Below the pieces are notes generated by a model. That model saw nothing but the letters and a program-made list of their open reading frames with translations. It had not been told where the DNA came from and made no database searches. This document shows positions 16,500-17,701 of a DNA stretch of 17,701 nt, one piece after another. Both the position numbers and the translations under genes were made by a program. Numbering within the stretch: the stretch's first letter is position 1; each line of letters opens with the position of its first letter. The DNA is from an uncultured Gemella sp. (GTDB taxonomy: Bacteria > Bacillota > Bacilli > Staphylococcales > Gemellaceae), in contig CALHQV010000342.1 in assembly GCA_938038035.1 (NCBI GenBank), positions 1 through 17,701 of the forward strand. Direction: 5' to 3'.

Positions 16500-17701
16500 T
16501 TGATCGCACAACTAGATACAAAAACAGTCTATAGTTTTATGGAGAGTGTCATTTCAATCGACAAGTATGTGAGAGTAGCAAAAGACTATGGCTACACTCA
16601 TCTGGCTATGATGGATATTGACAATCTTTATGGGGCTTTCGACTTTCTAGAGGTTACAAAAAAATACGGCATTCATCCTTTGTTAGGGCTTGAAATGAAT
16701 GTGATTGTAGATGATAAGGATGTGAATCTGCGCTTTTTAGCTTTATCTAGTGTGGGCTATCAGCAGTTGATGAAACTATCAACATCCAAGATGCAGGGGG
16801 AGAAAGATTGGACAGTTTTATCTCAGTATCTAGAGGATATTGCGGTAATTGTGCCTTATTTTGATGGACTGGAGTCGCTCAATATAGGCTGTGATTACTA
16901 TATAGGGGTTTACCCAGAGACACTGGCCAGAGAATTTCATCATCCAATTTTGCCACTTTATCGGGTCAATACATTTGAAAGTAAGGATAGAGAGGTTCTT
17001 CAAGTATTAACAGCGATTAAAGAAAATCTACCGCTCAGAGAAGTTCCTTTGCTTTCGAAACAAGATGTTTTTATGTCAGCAAGTTCTTTAGAGAAACTAT
17101 TCCAAGAGCGTTTTCCTCAAGCCTTGGAAAACTTAGAAAAGCTTATTTCAGGTATTTCTTATGACTTGGATACTAGTCTGAAACTGCCTCGCTTTAATCC
17201 TGCTAGACCAGCAGTAGAAGAATTAAGAGAACGTGCTGAATTGGGGCTTGCTCAGAAGGGGTTAACTGGTAAAGAATATCAAGACCGTCTAGACCAAGAA
17301 TTGGCTGTTATTCATGATATGGGCTTTGATGATTATTTCTTGGTTGTTTGGGATTTATTGCGTTTTGGACGTTCGAATGGCTACTATATGGGAATGGGAC
17401 GGGGTTCTGCAGTTGGTAGCTTGGTTTCCTATGCCTTGGATATCACAGGGATTGACCCAGTAGAGAAAAATCTGATTTTTGAACGTTTCCTCAATCGTGA
17501 ACGCTATACTATGCCTGATATTGATATTGATATTCCTGATATTTATCGTCCAGATTTTATCAGGTATGTTGGCAATAAATATGGCAGTAAACATGCTGCT
17601 CAAATTGTTACTTTTTCAACCTTTGGAGCCAAGCAAGCTCTACGAGATGTATTGAAACGCTTTGGTGTGCCAGAGTATGAATTATCTGCAATTACTAAGA
17701 A
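16500..17701 (+). CDS. dnaE: DNA polymerase III alpha subunit DnaE, N-terminal 400 residues (cut by window edge)
   Basis: DnaE is the C-family replicative polymerase that in Firmicutes works with PolC, extending primers on the lagging strand. The frame is open from a TTG start to the window end, giving 400 of roughly 1030 residues expected. Seen: N-terminus MIAQLDTKTVYSFMESV, as in Mitis-group DnaE; an N-terminal PHP-like domain to about residue 230; GMGRGSAVGSLVSYALD (298 onward); and MPDIDIDIPD (338-347), where D340 and D342 correspond to the catalytic Asp pair of E. coli DnaE (D401/D403). The PHP domain lacks the H-x-H pair found at the start of active PHP enzymes (QLDTKT instead) and has MDIDN where B. 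subtilis DnaE reads TDDH, so it is probably not a metal-dependent nuclease. The gene has its own promoter after a terminator, so it is independent of the adhesin gene. Confidence 0.96.
   Translation, partial: MIAQLDTKTVYSFMESVISIDKYVRVAKDYGYTHLAMMDIDNLYGAFDFLEVTKKYGIHPLLGLEMNVIVDDKDVNLRFLALSSVGYQQLMKLSTSKMQGEKDWTVLSQYLEDIAVIVPYFDGLESLNIGCDYYIGVYPETLAREFHHPILPLYRVNTFESKDREVLQVLTAIKENLPLREVPLLSKQDVFMSASSLEKLFQERFPQALENLEKLISGISYDLDTSLKLPRFNPARPAVEELRERAELGLAQKGLTGKEYQDRLDQELAVIHDMGFDDYFLVVWDLLRFGRSNGYYMGMGRGSAVGSLVSYALDITGIDPVEKNLIFERFLNRERYTMPDIDIDIPDIYRPDFIRYVGNKYGSKHAAQIVTFSTFGAKQALRDVLKRFGVPEYELSAITK

Noticed and set aside
17355..17603. Minus-strand frame within dnaE
   Set aside because: It lies opposite the most conserved DnaE motifs and shows no coding features of its own.

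Overview
The window comes from a low-GC Gram-positive coccus, most likely an oral Mitis-group Streptococcus (S. mitis/S. oralis type). Three things point there: the YSIRK-type signal peptide, the LPNTG sortase anchor, and a DnaE N-terminus that reads like the Mitis-group protein. The species cannot be fixed from sequence reading alone.

Layout. Positions 1-82 hold a probable extended -10 promoter (18-26) and a Shine-Dalgarno site. Positions 83-16366 are a single uninterrupted gene of 5427 codons for a secreted, wall-anchored giant adhesin. Positions 16367-16499 hold a strong intrinsic terminator followed closely by a promoter and ribosome binding site. Positions 16500-17701 are the first 400 codons of dnaE (DNA polymerase III alpha subunit), cut by the window edge. 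No RNA genes, insertion sequences or CRISPR arrays were seen.

The giant protein reads in order as follows. A YSIRK signal peptide (residues 1-50) is followed by a charged Ala/Glu/Lys-rich region and a short helical bundle (about 162-253). Next come a CshA NR2-like head (about 357-723), a GEVED-type domain with an EF-hand-like loop (about 724-991), and two CshA-type fibril regions (about 998-1586). A long array of mucin-binding (Mub/MucBP-type) modules follows (1587-5320), then a Gly/Asn hinge, a Pro-rich wall-spanning segment, LPNTG at 5392-5396, a membrane helix and a basic tail. I count 12 Mub_B2-like modules and 9 MucBP-like modules, joined by Asp-Pro-rich linkers and two kinds of connector. 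The likely picture is a CshA-like ligand-binding tip held far from the wall by a Mub-like stalk.

The most notable points are these: the CshA-head/Mub-stalk combination; a 262-residue Ala-rich, helix-forming insert inside the second Mub_B2-like module; smaller acidic inserts in the same part of other modules; and near-duplicate modules spaced by whole codons, which would let the array change length in frame. dnaE is a separate housekeeping transcription unit and has no evident functional link to the adhesin.
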